Assembly (NCBI RefSeq): GCF_000586435.1
Contig: NZ_BAWH01000011.1
Coordinates: 1-64,000, forward strand
Source of the DNA: Psychrobacter sp. JCM 18901
GTDB lineage: Bacteria > Pseudomonadota > Gammaproteobacteria > Pseudomonadales > Moraxellaceae
DNA: 64,000 nt
Direction: 5' to 3'
The notes below the pieces were generated by a model, which saw nothing but the letters and a program-made list of their open reading frames with translations, ran no database searches and was not told the origin of the DNA. Below are positions 20,512-30,862 of the stretch, in pieces; the first letter of the stretch is position 1; each line of letters begins with the position of its first letter. A program made the translations under genes and the position numbers.

Positions 20512-21033
20512 TCAGCTAACCATATATTTGCTAAATTCTTTGCGCAGTTTAGCGAGCTTTGGTGGTATTGCAAAGTTGCAGTAAGCCTGTCCTGGGTTTC
20601 TGTTGAAGAAATCTTGATGTGAGTCTTCTGCTTGATAGAATTCAACGGCAGGATGTACTTCCGTCACCACGTTGACATCCATATCACGTAATTTGTTAAT
20701 AGTACGGTCAACGGTCGGTTTTTGACTGTCTTCGGTGTAAAAGACCACGCTGCGATACTGACTACCGACGTCATTGCCTTGACGGTCCATCGTAGTGGGA
20801 TCATGCGTGGCAAAGAAGACATCGAGTATTACCTCTAACGGAACGATAGACTCATCAAATTCGACTTTGATGACTTCGACATGGCCAGTTGTACCACTAC
20901 AGACAGCTTCATAATTGGCAGAGACAGCATCGCCGCCCATGTAGCCTGAGACGACAGATTGCACACCTTTTACCGATAAAAATACAGACTCGGTGCACCA
21001 GAAGCAGCCGCCACCTAATACGATCGTTTGCAT
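20512..21033 (-). CDS. msrA: Peptide methionine sulfoxide reductase MsrA
   Basis: Reduces methionine-S-sulfoxide in proteins and free methionine. The 173-residue protein has the catalytic GGCFWCTES motif at residues 8-16 (reactive Cys about 10), GTTGHVEVIKVEFD, and FFATHDPTTMDRQGNDVGSQYRS. The single-domain length is typical. Frame intact; a terminator follows. Confidence 0.96.
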   Translation of the reverse strand: MQTIVLGGGCFWCTESVFLSVKGVQSVVSGYMGGDAVSANYEAVCSGTTGHVEVIKVEFDESIVPLEVILDVFFATHDPTTMDRQGNDVGSQYRSVVFYTEDSQKPTVDRTINKLRDMDVNVVTEVHPAVEFYQAEDSHQDFFNRNPGQAYCNFAIPPKLAKLRKEFSKYMVS

Positions 21034-21307
21034 AATTTTTTTTCCTATTATTATAAATATGGGTCAAGCGCTATATTTGGTAGTGATGCTCTCGTTTTTC
21101 AATGCTTCTTTCAAACGTCTCATTACCCTTGGCACTATTTATTCAGCTTAGCAGGCAAGCCAAAGGCGATAAGTAACAAACAGTAATGTTATAATGGGCT
21201 TTTGCTATCTTACTTCTTTATCAACTGATAATGACAAGCAAAAACTACCAAGCAAAATTCACCAAGTAATTCTTAATTTCAGTTCTATTCTAAAAACGAG
21301 TCGTCCC

Positions 21308-22094
21308 ATGAGCCAATCCCAGCCTGCTATCAAACATGACACCTTATTTGATAAACCGTTTACCACGCCACTGGATAAGGCCGCACGCTTTTCATTTGAT
21401 GAGCAAGTGGTGGCTTGTTTTCCTGACATGATTCGCCGCAGTGTACCCGGTTATGGACAGGTACTAGCGATGCTACCCATATTTGCCCGTCGTCATTGTA
21501 AGTATCGCCAGCAGAGCGATAGTGGTCAACGCGTTAGTCGTGTTTATGACTTGGGCTGTTCATTGGGTGCCGCCAGTATGACGCTAGCGGGTGAGTTCGA
21601 CCCACAAGACTTACAGATTAAAGCAATTGATATTTCGCCCGCGATGACGACCGAGGCGACCACGCTACTGAGTGAGAATTATCCTAAGCATGACATCGAA
21701 GTGATCACAGCAGATATCCGCGATATTGAGCTTGAGCCGTGCGATATGGTGATTTTGAACTTGACGTTACAATTTTTGCCAGCTGCTGATAGAGTCGCGG
21801 TATTAGAGAAGATTTATGCGGCATTAAGTGAAGGCGGCATATTGGTACTGACTGAAAAAAACCCATGCGTTTGATGAGCAATATGATGCGTGGTTGGTGG
21901 AGCGTTATTACGACTTCAAACGTGCCAATGGTTATACCGAGATGGAAATCAGTGGCAAGCGTAATGCGTTAGAAAATGTCCTCATTACTGACACGTTAGA
22001 TGAGCATCATGCACGATTAGATCAGGTTGGTTTTGCGCGTCATCTGACGTGGTTTCAGTTTTTGAATTTTGTCTCTATTGTGGCGTTTAAATAG
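21308..22094 (+). CDS. cmoA: Carboxy-S-adenosyl-L-methionine synthase, frame-broken
   Basis: Makes carboxy-SAM from SAM and prephenate for cmo5U34 formation in tRNA. The ATG at 21308 ([17 protein letters not shown]) fits the family length; a longer upstream start is unlikely. Key blocks are [33 protein letters not shown] and LNLTLQFLP. An A7 run at 21855-21861 should be six, joining [17 protein letters not shown] to the C-terminal part. Repaired length is about 262 residues. It works with CmoB at 22792-23850. Confidence 0.93.
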
Positions 22095-22125
22095 GATTTA
22101 CTTTGGGAGCGAACAAGGTGTTCAT

Positions 22126-22688
22126 ATGATTCCGTCTATAGTTGAACAAAATATTCATCAAGTGTTAATAAAAAAATGAGCGTACAATCATTTGAGCAAT
22201 GGTTATATGAAGATGATGTATTAGAGTCTAGCAACCCTGATTTGTATCTTGAACTGATTTCATTTAATTATAGTTCTGAAGATAATTTTTATTACCGTTT
22301 TTATGATAGTTTTGCGCAATACGTCCATTTTTATAAATTTGAAGCTGATCGCATAAAAGGGTATTTAAACTCAATTATTGATAGAGATGGAAATTGTAGT
22401 AATGCGATTTGGGTGATGTATGAGTTATATTGTAAGGGTTATGGTTTTCTCGGCAAGCTAGGAATTATATACGGGTTCTGCCTAGTAGACTACGAAACTT
22501 CGGAATCTAACCATAATATAGATACTATCTTAGATAAGTTGTATCCCGAGATTATTGATGATGCTAAAAATGTACGGAACTGGTTAGAAGAAGGCAAAGT
22601 TGTTTTCAAAAGTCAGGACAATGGTTATGGTGTTTTTGAATACGACGATCTTCGTAGTGAAACGGAAATTCTGCAAGGAAATGCGTAG
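22126..22688 (+). CDS. A/T-rich protein of unknown function between cmoA and cmoB
   Basis: The clear open frame is 22176-22688 (170 residues, MSVQSFEQWLYEDDVLESS). The ATG at 22176 has no ribosome binding site, whereas the ATG at 22126 follows AAGG and reads MIPSIVEQNIHQVLIK up to an A7 run at 22170-22176; a run of five or eight would join both parts. The product is acidic, rich in Tyr and Phe, with no signal or membrane segment. Codon use is much more A/T-rich than in the flanking cmo genes, suggesting acquired DNA. I recognise no family; immunity-type proteins can look like this but I have no motif for it. Confidence 0.62.
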
Positions 22689-22791
22689 TTCACGAATTTC
22701 AAAGAGTTTACATATTAAAACTTATCTTTCTTTATTTTAACCCTTTTAATTTTATTCATTTGAATATTAATCAATACGGTAACCTGCTTTT

Positions 22792-23850
22792 ATGCTCAAC
22801 GACACTATCATTAACGCCGAACGCGAACTATATCTAACCCTGCTAGAGCTGGCACAGCAGCAGCCAAGCGCTTATGAATGGCTCAAGCAATTACCAACGT
22901 GGCTAGGTGATATAAAAGACAAAGCCAACTATGCGCATGCTCCTGCCTACCAAGCGTCAGTTGCTCGTTTGCCAAACTTAGCTGTCAATCATGTCGATCT
23001 AAACAGTGACACCTTGACGATTGAGGCAGATCTAAATGAATCTCAACGCAAACAAACAACAGCACTATTAAAGCAGTTGATGCCGTGGCGTAAAGGCCCA
23101 TTTCAGATTGGCGGTCAAATCGGCGATGATGAGTCAGGTATTAAGATTGATACCGAGTGGCACAGTGATTGGAAATGGAAACGTGTTGCGCCGCATTTAA
23201 GTAGGTTAGACGGTCGCCGCGTATTGGATGTAGGCGGTGGCTCTGGTTATCACGGCTGGCGCATGGCAGGGGCTGGCGCGGATACCGTTATTATTATTGA
23301 TCCGTCATGTTTGTTTTATCATCAATTTATGGCGATTCGTCACTTTGTTGGTGCCGCAGACGCTCATACTCATGATCATTATACAGGCCGTTACCATACG
23401 CATTATATTCCTGTACCGCTTGAAGCGTTACCTGAGCACAGTCAGCTGTTTGATACCGTATTTAGCATGGGCGTACTTTATCATCGTCAGTCACCGTTTG
23501 AGCATTTACAACAGCTTAAAGGACAGTTAGTCAAAGGTGGTGAGCTGGTACTTGAGACGCTGGTGATTGAAGGTGATGCCAATACTGTACTGGTACCGCA
23601 CGACCGCTACGCGCAGATGAATAACGTCTATTTCTTACCATCGGTGGCAGCATTAATTGGCTGGTTAGAGAAAGCAGGGTTTTCAGATGTGCGCTGCGTC
23701 GATGTAGCAGTCACCTCGACTGAGGAACAACGACAAACCGAGTGGATGACCTATCATTCGTTAGCAGACTTCTTAGATCCTAATGATTCGACTAAGACCG
23801 TCGAAGGGTATCCTGCTCCCATGCGTGCGACTCTGATTGCCAAAAAGTAG
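22792..23850 (+). CDS. cmoB: tRNA U34 carboxymethyltransferase CmoB
   Basis: Transfers the carboxymethyl group of carboxy-SAM to 5-hydroxyuridine at tRNA position 34, expanding wobble decoding. The 352-residue protein has LMPWRKGPFQIGG, IDTEWHSDWKWKRVAPHL, the SAM-binding VLDVGGGSGYHGWRM, IDPSCLFYHQF, and FSMGVLYHRQSP. Frame intact. Normally adjacent to cmoA; here an unknown gene separates them. Confidence 0.97.
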   Translation: MLNDTIINAERELYLTLLELAQQQPSAYEWLKQLPTWLGDIKDKANYAHAPAYQASVARLPNLAVNHVDLNSDTLTIEADLNESQRKQTTALLKQLMPWRKGPFQIGGQIGDDESGIKIDTEWHSDWKWKRVAPHLSRLDGRRVLDVGGGSGYHGWRMAGAGADTVIIIDPSCLFYHQFMAIRHFVGAADAHTHDHYTGRYHTHYIPVPLEALPEHSQLFDTVFSMGVLYHRQSPFEHLQQLKGQLVKGGELVLETLVIEGDANTVLVPHDRYAQMNNVYFLPSVAALIGWLEKAGFSDVRCVDVAVTSTEEQRQTEWMTYHSLADFLDPNDSTKTVEGYPAPMRATLIAKK

Positions 23851-23884
23851 CATTGATGGTGGTAACTAACATAAGGAAAGCACT

Positions 23885-25019
23885 ATGAAGACATTGAAGA
23901 CATCAAAGACTTTGATTGTAGCTACTACCAGCTTGCTATCGCTACCTGCTATGGCAGGTTATGGAACTGTATCCGAAGGTTGGGGCTTTGTACAAGACGA
24001 CTGGCAAGTGGTTTGTGATAATACGCGCACTTGTCGAGCTGCTGGATACGCTAGTGAAGCACTCATAGATGAGCCTGCCTCAATATTGTTCACAGCATTG
24101 CCAAAAGTAGCTCTACCAAAAGCGCAAATTCAGTTTATATCAGAATTGCCGCTAGACGACCTTAAGCCTGCTGAGCTTTGGCTAAACAACAAAAACTATG
24201 GTGTGCTGCAACCTAATAAAGAAGACAGTCTACTATATGACCTGTCAGCCAAGCAGACTCAAGCACTGCTTGATCATGCTCGTATAGCGACCAAGATAGA
24301 AATTAGAGCGGGCGACAACCACTGGCAGATCAGCGATAAAGGCATGTCAGCCGTATTGCTTAAACTAGACGATGTGCAAGGTCGGTAGGGACGCCGATAG
24401 CATTGGTTAGTAAGAACCACCCAAATCGTCAACGTCCTAAAGCAGCTCTACCAAAACCAATCATTCAAAAAGCATTTGCGTATTCAGCAAAAGACAACAA
24501 AACACTTGCTCCATCAAAGCTAGCGTATTTTCAGAAAAATATTGATAACTGGGTCGATATTAATGCCGAGCAGCTTATAGGTCCAAGGACGCGATGGGCG
24601 ACTGTGAGCTGATTAACCCAAAAACTGAGACATATCAGCGGATGTCAGAGTATGGCTCTACGATGCTTGGTTGGGACTTTATACCGATTGATGATAGCTA
24701 TACGTTAGCCGCGCATACTTGCTGGCTAGGTGCTTACAATTCTAGTAACGGCTATTGGCTCATTGATAATGCAAAACCTAGCAAACCTACGCTTATCACG
24801 ACAGCAGGAAATGATTATTTTGATGGTGAGATTTCCGCTACTCACAAAGACCGAGGTATCGGTGACTGCTGGAATCGTACTGCATGGATATGGAATGGTG
24901 AAACGTTTGCTAAGAGCGAAGAGTCTAGTACGGGAATGTGCCGAGGTTTTGCTGGTGGAGCGTGGGACCTACCAACGTATGTGAGTCAGGTCATAGAGAA
25001 TAATGCTAAGGCTCAATAG
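23885..25019 (+). CDS. DUF1176 family exported protein, frame-broken twice
   Basis: About 378 residues. The N-terminus is a signal peptide (hydrophobic to LPAMA near residue 24). The mature part resembles DUF1176: WQVVCDNTRTCRAAGY near residue 38 and a C-terminal GDCWNRTAWIWNGETF with conserved Cys and Trp. Function of the family is unknown, but it is exported. Two breaks occur, near 24383 (one base missing, restoring QGRVGTPIALV) and near 24584 (AA for AAA, restoring GPKDAMGDCELI). It follows cmoB by 34 bases. Confidence 0.75.
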
Positions 25020-25020
25020 C

Positions 25021-25065
25021 TTATTTGATTTAGAAGACTTTGATTTAAAAGGCTTTGATTTAAAT
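25021..25065. repeat. Three imperfect 15-base tandem repeats
   Basis: Units at 25021-25035, 25036-25050 and 25051-25065 share the core TTTGATTTA. They begin immediately after the stop codon of the DUF1176 gene and contain further stops in frame, so they are not coding extensions. Confidence 0.8.
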
Positions 25066-25170
25066 GACTGACACCTTATAAAGCGCAGCAGTCATAGGCT
25101 GTATATTACGTTTTTAGTTTTGCTACTTATGTCCTAAGCGATATCAAAGAATAATGATGAAAATGGCTAA

Positions 25171-25391
25171 TTAGATTAACCATTTTTTTGAAAGCGACTT
25201 CCATGACTATCTTAAGGATAAAACCAACAGAACCTGCACCAAGTGCTAAGAATATCCAGAAAGTACCAGCGCGCCCAGCTTCAGACGTTTTAGAGATATC
25301 CCACATAATAAAAAAACAAGAAAGCGATGAATATCGGCAACAAGACATACAGTCCCCAACTGGTGACAGTACTGGCGGCAATAGCAAACAT
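25171..25391 (-). CDS. DUF2788 small membrane protein, frame-broken
   Basis: About 72 residues after repair. From the ATG at 25391 the frame reads MFAIAASTVTSWGLYVLLP, then breaks in an A7 tract (25310-25316; six expected), restoring FFIMWDISKTSEAGRAGTF. A second T7 tract at 25183-25189 should be six, giving a natural end VAFKKWLI. Two hydrophobic segments flank DISKTSEAGRAGTFW, the most family-like part of DUF2788. Function is unknown. Confidence 0.62.
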
Positions 25392-25769
25392 GGCGTAATC
25401 CTATAATAGAGTAGTAACGCGTCTTCTATATTTTAGAAGAGCCGTACAAACCATTATTATAACGTGGAAGCAGTCAGGTATAAACGACTGCCCAGTATTG
25501 AGCAACAGTAACGCTACAATTCACGTTATGAGTTATTTATCAGTTTTGCATCATTGATATTAGTCAGCCCAAATCCTGATAACGGTAAGATTTTAGTGCT
25601 AATTTTGGCGCAAATGGTGCAATAAAGCGCAAAGATTGTTATATTTACAGGTTACTTATCTTTTTACATTATTCTATCCCTGCAATGTCGGTCGCTATTA
25701 TAATAAGCAGTTATCGATTGCTCGCATTCGCACCGTTTTTGTTGTTTATTTAATTGAGTTCAAATTCCT
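25392..25769. other. Divergent intergenic region before argS
   Basis: Spacer between the DUF2788 gene (minus) and argS (plus). It holds a small hairpin TCTTCTA/TAGAAGA at about 25421-25439 and A/T-rich DNA likely to contain both promoters. No gene or clear operator seen. Confidence 0.45.
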
Positions 25770-27599
25770 ATGTCACAAGCCCAAATTGATACGCTTGCAT
25801 CCCTATTTAATGATGCAATTCAAACCCTACAAGCAGATGGTACGCTACCAAGCGATTGGCAAAACAACAGTCAAATTACCCGTACAAAAGATTTAAGTCA
25901 CGGTGATTTTGCCAGTAATATCGCACTAACGGCAGCGAAAGCAGCTAAAGCCAATCCGCGTCAACTTGCTGAAAAAATCGTCAGCGCATTGCCTGACAAT
26001 CAAGATATTCGCCAAGTAGAAATCGCAGGACCAGGGTTTATCAACGTATTCTTAAACTCGGAAGCTAAGTTTTCCGTATTGGATGATATCTTCACATTGC
26101 AAGATCGCTTTGGCTTGAGTAATCAGTTTGACGGTCAAAAAGTCCAAGTCGAATTTGTCTCTGCCAATCCAACGTCAAGTCTGCACGTTGGTCACGGTCG
26201 CGGTGCTGCATTTGGCATGAGCGTTGCTAACTTGCTAGAAGCCATCGGTTATGACGTCACACGTGAATATTATGTCAATGACGCTGGTCGTCAAATGGAC
26301 ATCTTAGCCACCAGTACATATTTGCGCTATCTACAGCTAAATGGTGAAGAGATAACTTTCCCAGTCAACGCCTATCAAGGTGATTATGTCAGTGACATCG
26401 CCCAAACGCTAAAAACACAGCATGGCGATAGCTACGTTCATAGTTTTGCAGACGTTGCCAAAAATGTGCCAGAAGATGCTCAGTTTGAGATTAATGCTGA
26501 TGGCGAAAAGACCTTAGTTTCAGGTGATAAAGAAGCGCATATTGATGGTTTGATTGCCAATAGTAAGTCTCTGTTAGGTGACAGCTATGCGCTATTTCTA
26601 AACGCAGCATTGAGCAGCATTTTGGCGGATATCAAAGACGACTTAAACGACTTTGGTGTGAGCTACGAGTGCTGGTTTAGCGAAAGATCTATCGATAGCG
26701 AGATTGAGCCTGTATTACAGATACTAGATGACAAAGGCTATCTATATGAAAAAGATGGCAACATCTGGTTTAAATCGACTGATTTCGGCGATGAAAAAGA
26801 CCGTGTGGTACGCCGTGCCAATGGTCAGTCGACGTATTTTGCCTCTGACATCGCCTATCATAAAAACAAGTTTGATCGCGGCTTTGATAAAGTCATTAAC
26901 GTTTGGGGCGCAGACCACCATGGTTATGTCCCACGCGTAAAAGCAGCGCTACTAGCTCTTGGTATCGATGCTGAACGTCTGGATGTGGTGCTTGTACAGT
27001 TTGTGGCGTTATGGCGTGGTAATGAAAAGGTACAAATGTCTTCGCGTTCTGGTCAGTTTGTGACCTTGCGTGAGCTACGTGCAGAAGTCGGTAACGATGC
27101 TGCACGATTCTACTACGTAGCGCGTAAGCCTGAAGTGCATGTTGATTTTGACTTAGAACTTGCCAAATCACAAAGTAAAGACAATCAAGTGTATTATATT
27201 CAGTACGCTCATGCGCGCGTTTGCCGCGTGTTAGAAAAACTGGCAACCTACGAGTTGACCGTAGATGATGCCGTTGGTTTGGCACATCAAGATTTGCTAA
27301 GTGCACCAAACGAAGACGAGCTGATTAAACTGTTAGCAGGCTATCCGGCGACGTTACTTCGTGCAGCGACTGGTTACGAGCCGCATGTGTTGACCAACTA
27401 CCTAAAAGAGCTGGCGGCATTGTTCCATGGTTGGTATGACACCAACCGTATCTTGCCTATGAGCCTGACGTCAGGTGAAACGCCAAGTCAAGATGAGCTA
27501 GACTTAATGCAAGCACGTTTGCGTCTGTCCAAAGCCGTTAGACAGGTACTGGCAAATGGGCTTAGCCTGCTAGGCTTGTCTGCACCGTCTAGCATGTAG
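25770..27599 (+). CDS. argS: Arginyl-tRNA synthetase
   Basis: Class I aminoacyl-tRNA synthetase charging tRNA-Arg. The 609-residue protein has the N-terminal add-1 domain, the HIGH-type motif as SSLHVGHGRGAAFG near residue 138, WGADHHGYVPR, and the KMSKS-equivalent QMSSRSGQFVTL. The C-terminal DALR anticodon domain starts near YIQYAHARVCRVL and ends LLGLSAPSSM. Frame intact across 1.8 kb, unlike many neighbours. Confidence 0.97.
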   Translation: MSQAQIDTLASLFNDAIQTLQADGTLPSDWQNNSQITRTKDLSHGDFASNIALTAAKAAKANPRQLAEKIVSALPDNQDIRQVEIAGPGFINVFLNSEAKFSVLDDIFTLQDRFGLSNQFDGQKVQVEFVSANPTSSLHVGHGRGAAFGMSVANLLEAIGYDVTREYYVNDAGRQMDILATSTYLRYLQLNGEEITFPVNAYQGDYVSDIAQTLKTQHGDSYVHSFADVAKNVPEDAQFEINADGEKTLVSGDKEAHIDGLIANSKSLLGDSYALFLNAALSSILADIKDDLNDFGVSYECWFSERSIDSEIEPVLQILDDKGYLYEKDGNIWFKSTDFGDEKDRVVRRANGQSTYFASDIAYHKNKFDRGFDKVINVWGADHHGYVPRVKAALLALGIDAERLDVVLVQFVALWRGNEKVQMSSRSGQFVTLRELRAEVGNDAARFYYVARKPEVHVDFDLELAKSQSKDNQVYYIQYAHARVCRVLEKLATYELTVDDAVGLAHQDLLSAPNEDELIKLLAGYPATLLRAATGYEPHVLTNYLKELAALFHGWYDTNRILPMSLTSGETPSQDELDLMQARLRLSKAVRQVLANGLSLLGLSAPSSM

Positions 27600-27686
27600 T
27601 ACTTTTCTAATATGTGACATGAGTATAGACAGCTGATAGCATTAATTCGATGATGATAGTTAAATCCAGTAGGGAGAACGAGATCC

Positions 27687-28494
27687 ATGCTAGCCAAAAA
27701 AACCTAAAGGCGCGACAGAAAAGCGCAAATCAAGTAGCGTATCAGGCTTATTGTGGATGTTTGTTGGGGCCGTATTGACCCTTATGATCGGAGTGTTTAT
27801 CTACCTCTCACCATTATTCAATTTCAGCCCCGCTGATGGTAGTGCTGAGAACGATTCTGATCGCCAAGTACAGCCACGTGTGGATACTGATACCGACAAT
27901 GGCGATTATGAATTCTACGATATTTTGCCAAATCAAGAGATGGCAACCATCCCTGATGAAGATATCGCTGACATTGATAATGATCAAATAGGTGATATCG
28001 GTGCGTTTGAACCAGACGTTGTTGTGACTCAACCAGAGAGCGATGCAGGCAGTACAGAAAATACAGGCAGCTTCGGTGGTTCGGAAAATGCGACTGTCGA
28101 GCCTGCTGGTGCTAATAATGCTGGGTCGAGTGAGGATATCGTTGTCGTTGAAGAAGATGCAACTTATGATGGTACGCCGCCTGCTACTAGCAACGCTACA
28201 ACCCGTAATAATAATGCAGCAGCAGGTACGGCGAGTATCCAAGCTGCCAAACCTGCAGCGACCTACATCTTGCAGATCAATAGCTTTAGTGATGCAGATG
28301 AAGCGGATCGTCGCCGTGCGCAAGTACTGATGGCAGGTGTCGATGCTCGCGTGGTCAAAAACACGACGGGCAATGGCTTGCCAATTTATCAAGTCATCTC
28401 GCGTCCTTTGAATAACCGTCAAGCAGTAACGACAGCACAGCAGCGCCTACAGAACAATGGTATAGATTCTATTATCGTTGAACAGCGTCGCTAG
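27687..28494 (+). CDS. SPOR-domain membrane protein (FtsN-like), frame-broken
   Basis: About 268 residues. The ATG at 27687 follows AGGGAG. An A7 run at 27696-27702 should be six, giving MLAKKPKGATEKRKSSS, a short basic cytoplasmic tail, then one membrane segment (WMFVGAVLTLMIGVFIYL). A long acidic, Asn/Gly-rich periplasmic linker leads to a C-terminal SPOR domain (YILQINSFSDADEADRRRA, VISRPLNNRQ) that binds denuded septal peptidoglycan. The layout resembles FtsN. It follows argS, a linkage seen in other gammaproteobacteria. Role in division is inferred. Confidence 0.82.
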
Positions 28495-28524
28495 GTTGAG
28501 TCGTTTACAGTTATTGTATTTATT

Positions 28525-28554
28525 AAAAAAAGCGTCGTAATGACGCTTTTTTTT
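28525..28554 (+). terminator. Rho-independent terminator
   Basis: Arms AAGCGTC and GACGCTT around GTAAT, preceded by A and followed by an eight-T tail, 30 bases after the SPOR gene. Confidence 0.9.
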
Positions 28555-28621
28555 ATCTCTTTATTTTATCAAAAGCTTTCTAGCTGTTTTATCCTATTAA
28601 ACGTCCATTAAGAGTATGGTT

Positions 28622-29716
28622 ATGACCGTATCTAACTCAGTAATACCGCAAGCAGGCGTCATCAAAGCGTTCTTTCAAAAATACTTTATCGATGCTTTTA
28701 CTGGTATGGCTTTAGGGCTATTTGTCACGTTGATCGCAGGTCTGATTATCTCGCAAATCGGTGTTTGGTTAGATTTGCCAGCATTGGTCGCGGTCGGAAA
28801 GCTTGCCTCGATATTAATGGGTGCTGGCATCGGTGTAGGTATCGCTTACTATCTCAAAGCGCCAACGCTAGTGATGCTCAGCTGCCTTGTGGCAGGTATG
28901 CTTGGTGCCCATTCCGAAGCACTAATGGCAGGCACGCTCTTTACGCCGCAAGTGGGTGGGCCTGCAACTTTTGTAGCGCTACCGGGCAATCCAATCGGTG
29001 CTTATCTGACTTCTGTATTTGCTTATCGTGCTGGTACTTGGGTCGCTGGTAAGACGAAGCTTGATATTTTATTGGTGCCCTTAGTAGTGTGCGGCGTCGC
29101 ACTATTAGTCTGCGCACTGCTCAATCCGCCTATCGTAGCAGGGGTCGCAGCTATCGGTCAGGGTATTCATGCCGCTACTGAATTACAGCCTCTTCTAATG
29201 GGTATCGTCATCGCCGTAGTGGTTGGTATTTTATTGACCCTACCAACGTCGAGTGCAGCCATTTGTATTGCTATTGGGCTTGGTGGCTTGGCGGGCGGGG
29301 CAGCAGTGGTGGGTTGTGCAGCGCATATGATTGGTTTTGCTGTTGCAAGTTTTAAAGACAATGGCGTTAGTGGCGTTATCTCTCAAGGCTTGGGTACCAG
29401 TATGCTGCAAATCCCTAATGTGCTCAAAAAGCCTATCGTTCTGCTACCTGCTGTCATTCCTAGCGCTATCGTTGGGCCTATCGCGACCGTTGGTTTTGGA
29501 TTAGCTTGTACCGCGACAGGGGCGGGTATGGGTACTGCTGGTTTGGTCGGTGTGTTTGGGGTTATTGAGGCATCACAAGAAATCATGAGCACCGGTCAAC
29601 TATGGACAGCGATTATTCTATTGATGTTTATATTACCTGCGGTGATTGCAGGGTTAGTGGCTTACATCATGCGCCGTATGGGCTGGTTGGTCGCTGGTGA
29701 TATGAAGCTGCCTTAA
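28622..29716 (+). CDS. Orphan PTS IIC-type membrane transporter (PTS_EIIC_2)
   Basis: About 364 residues, nearly all hydrophobic, with some nine or ten membrane segments and Gly/Ala-rich repeats such as GGPATFVALPGNPIGAYL and GLGGLAGGAAVVGCAAH. It matches the PTS_EIIC_2 type. No IIA, IIB, HPr or EI gene is near. Of two ATGs, 28622 is better placed after AAGAG than 28616. Bracketed by terminators, it is a single-gene unit. The substrate and energy source are unknown; phosphotransfer-independent transport is possible. Confidence 0.8.
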   Translation: MTVSNSVIPQAGVIKAFFQKYFIDAFTGMALGLFVTLIAGLIISQIGVWLDLPALVAVGKLASILMGAGIGVGIAYYLKAPTLVMLSCLVAGMLGAHSEALMAGTLFTPQVGGPATFVALPGNPIGAYLTSVFAYRAGTWVAGKTKLDILLVPLVVCGVALLVCALLNPPIVAGVAAIGQGIHAATELQPLLMGIVIAVVVGILLTLPTSSAAICIAIGLGGLAGGAAVVGCAAHMIGFAVASFKDNGVSGVISQGLGTSMLQIPNVLKKPIVLLPAVIPSAIVGPIATVGFGLACTATGAGMGTAGLVGVFGVIEASQEIMSTGQLWTAIILLMFILPAVIAGLVAYIMRRMGWLVAGDMKLP

Positions 29717-29793
29717 TGCTTGGAAGGTTGAACTAAAATATCATCAACAATCTTAAAACTTAGTCTTACCCTTCATCAATAATGGCAACTTTC

Positions 29794-29826
29794 AAAAAGC
29801 CAGCTACGACTATAGCTGGGCTTTTT
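29794..29826 (+). terminator. Rho-independent terminator
   Basis: Arms AAGCCAGCTA and TAGCTGGGCTT (one mismatch) around a short loop with A and T5 tails, after the PTS IIC gene. Confidence 0.85.
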
Positions 29827-29875
29827 ATATATAAATTCATCAATTTCTCATGATAGAGGGAATGTTGATAACCTA

Positions 29876-30862
29876 CTATTTAACGGTCTTTAGCTTCTTA
29901 TGACGACGTGGTTTTAGTTTGCGGGACAGTTGATGGAAGTCGTTCAGCACTTGGCTATAGTGTGATGGAAATACCCGCTGAATGGCATCAATCATCTTGG
30001 CATCGTTACCAATTAAGCAGCGCTGCTGGTTGGTCGCTGCGGCATGTAGAATAATCCAAGCCGCTTCATTGGCATCGAATTTTAAGAACTTATTAAAACT
30101 TCTGATGGCTTTGGGCCCAGTGCTCATGCCAATATCATGGATGCTCTCATTACCGCGCGCGCTGTTGGCAATATTGGTTTTGATGCCGCCCGGATGGATA
30201 CAAGTTGCTGATACCCCGCAGTTCTGAATGTTTAGCTCTTGGCGTAAGCTCTCCGTGAAGCCGCGTACGGCAAATTTGCTAGAGTTATAGGCTGACTGTG
30301 ATGGTTGAGCGGTCAAACCAAAGAGACTTGAGATATTAATAATATGTCCATGCTCGCCAAACTGGCTCTTTTTAACGCTGTTTTTGATTAACGGTAAAAA
30401 CGCCTTAGTACCGTAAACCACGCCCCAAAAATTAATGTTCATTACCCATTCAAGCTCACTAATACTACTGCCTTCGACGGTAGAGTAGAGCGCAACACCT
30501 GCATTGTTAAAGATGAAATTTACTTTGCCATGCTCTGCCATTACGCTATCAGCCCATGCTTCCACGGCTTTATTGTCTGACACATCGAGTACGGTCATAG
30601 TGACGTTGACATCATAATTTGCAAGTAACTGTTTGGTCGCTGCCAGCTGTTCAGGATTGATATCTGATAGTGCAACATGACAGCCCATTTTTGCTAAATG
30701 AATGGCCAGCTCACGCCCCATACCAGAGCCTGCGCCTGTGATAGCAGCGACATGGTTGCGATAGTAGGATGCAACATCCGAGTCATCCAATGAGGTACGG
30801 TTGGAAGAAAACGGTAAATGTTGGCGCAATGAAGTCGCCATAGCGGTCACATGGTTGAGCAT
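29876..30862 (-). CDS. Short-chain dehydrogenase/reductase
   Basis: Classical SDR of about 328 residues. The ATG at 30862 follows AAAGGA at eight bases, better than the TTG at 30871. It has the cofactor motif TGAGSGMGRE near residue 43, NNAG, and catalytic SAYNSSKFAVRG, and SSLFG with the catalytic Ser. The C-terminal 80 residues end in a basic run (RKLKPRRHKK). Long SDRs of this kind in Moraxellaceae include fatty acyl reductases; substrate here is not determined. Confidence 0.88.
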   Translation of the reverse strand: MLNHVTAMATSLRQHLPFSSNRTSLDDSDVASYYRNHVAAITGAGSGMGRELAIHLAKMGCHVALSDINPEQLAATKQLLANYDVNVTMTVLDVSDNKAVEAWADSVMAEHGKVNFIFNNAGVALYSTVEGSSISELEWVMNINFWGVVYGTKAFLPLIKNSVKKSQFGEHGHIINISSLFGLTAQPSQSAYNSSKFAVRGFTESLRQELNIQNCGVSATCIHPGGIKTNIANSARGNESIHDIGMSTGPKAIRSFNKFLKFDANEAAWIILHAAATNQQRCLIGNDAKMIDAIQRVFPSHYSQVLNDFHQLSRKLKPRRHKKLKTVK

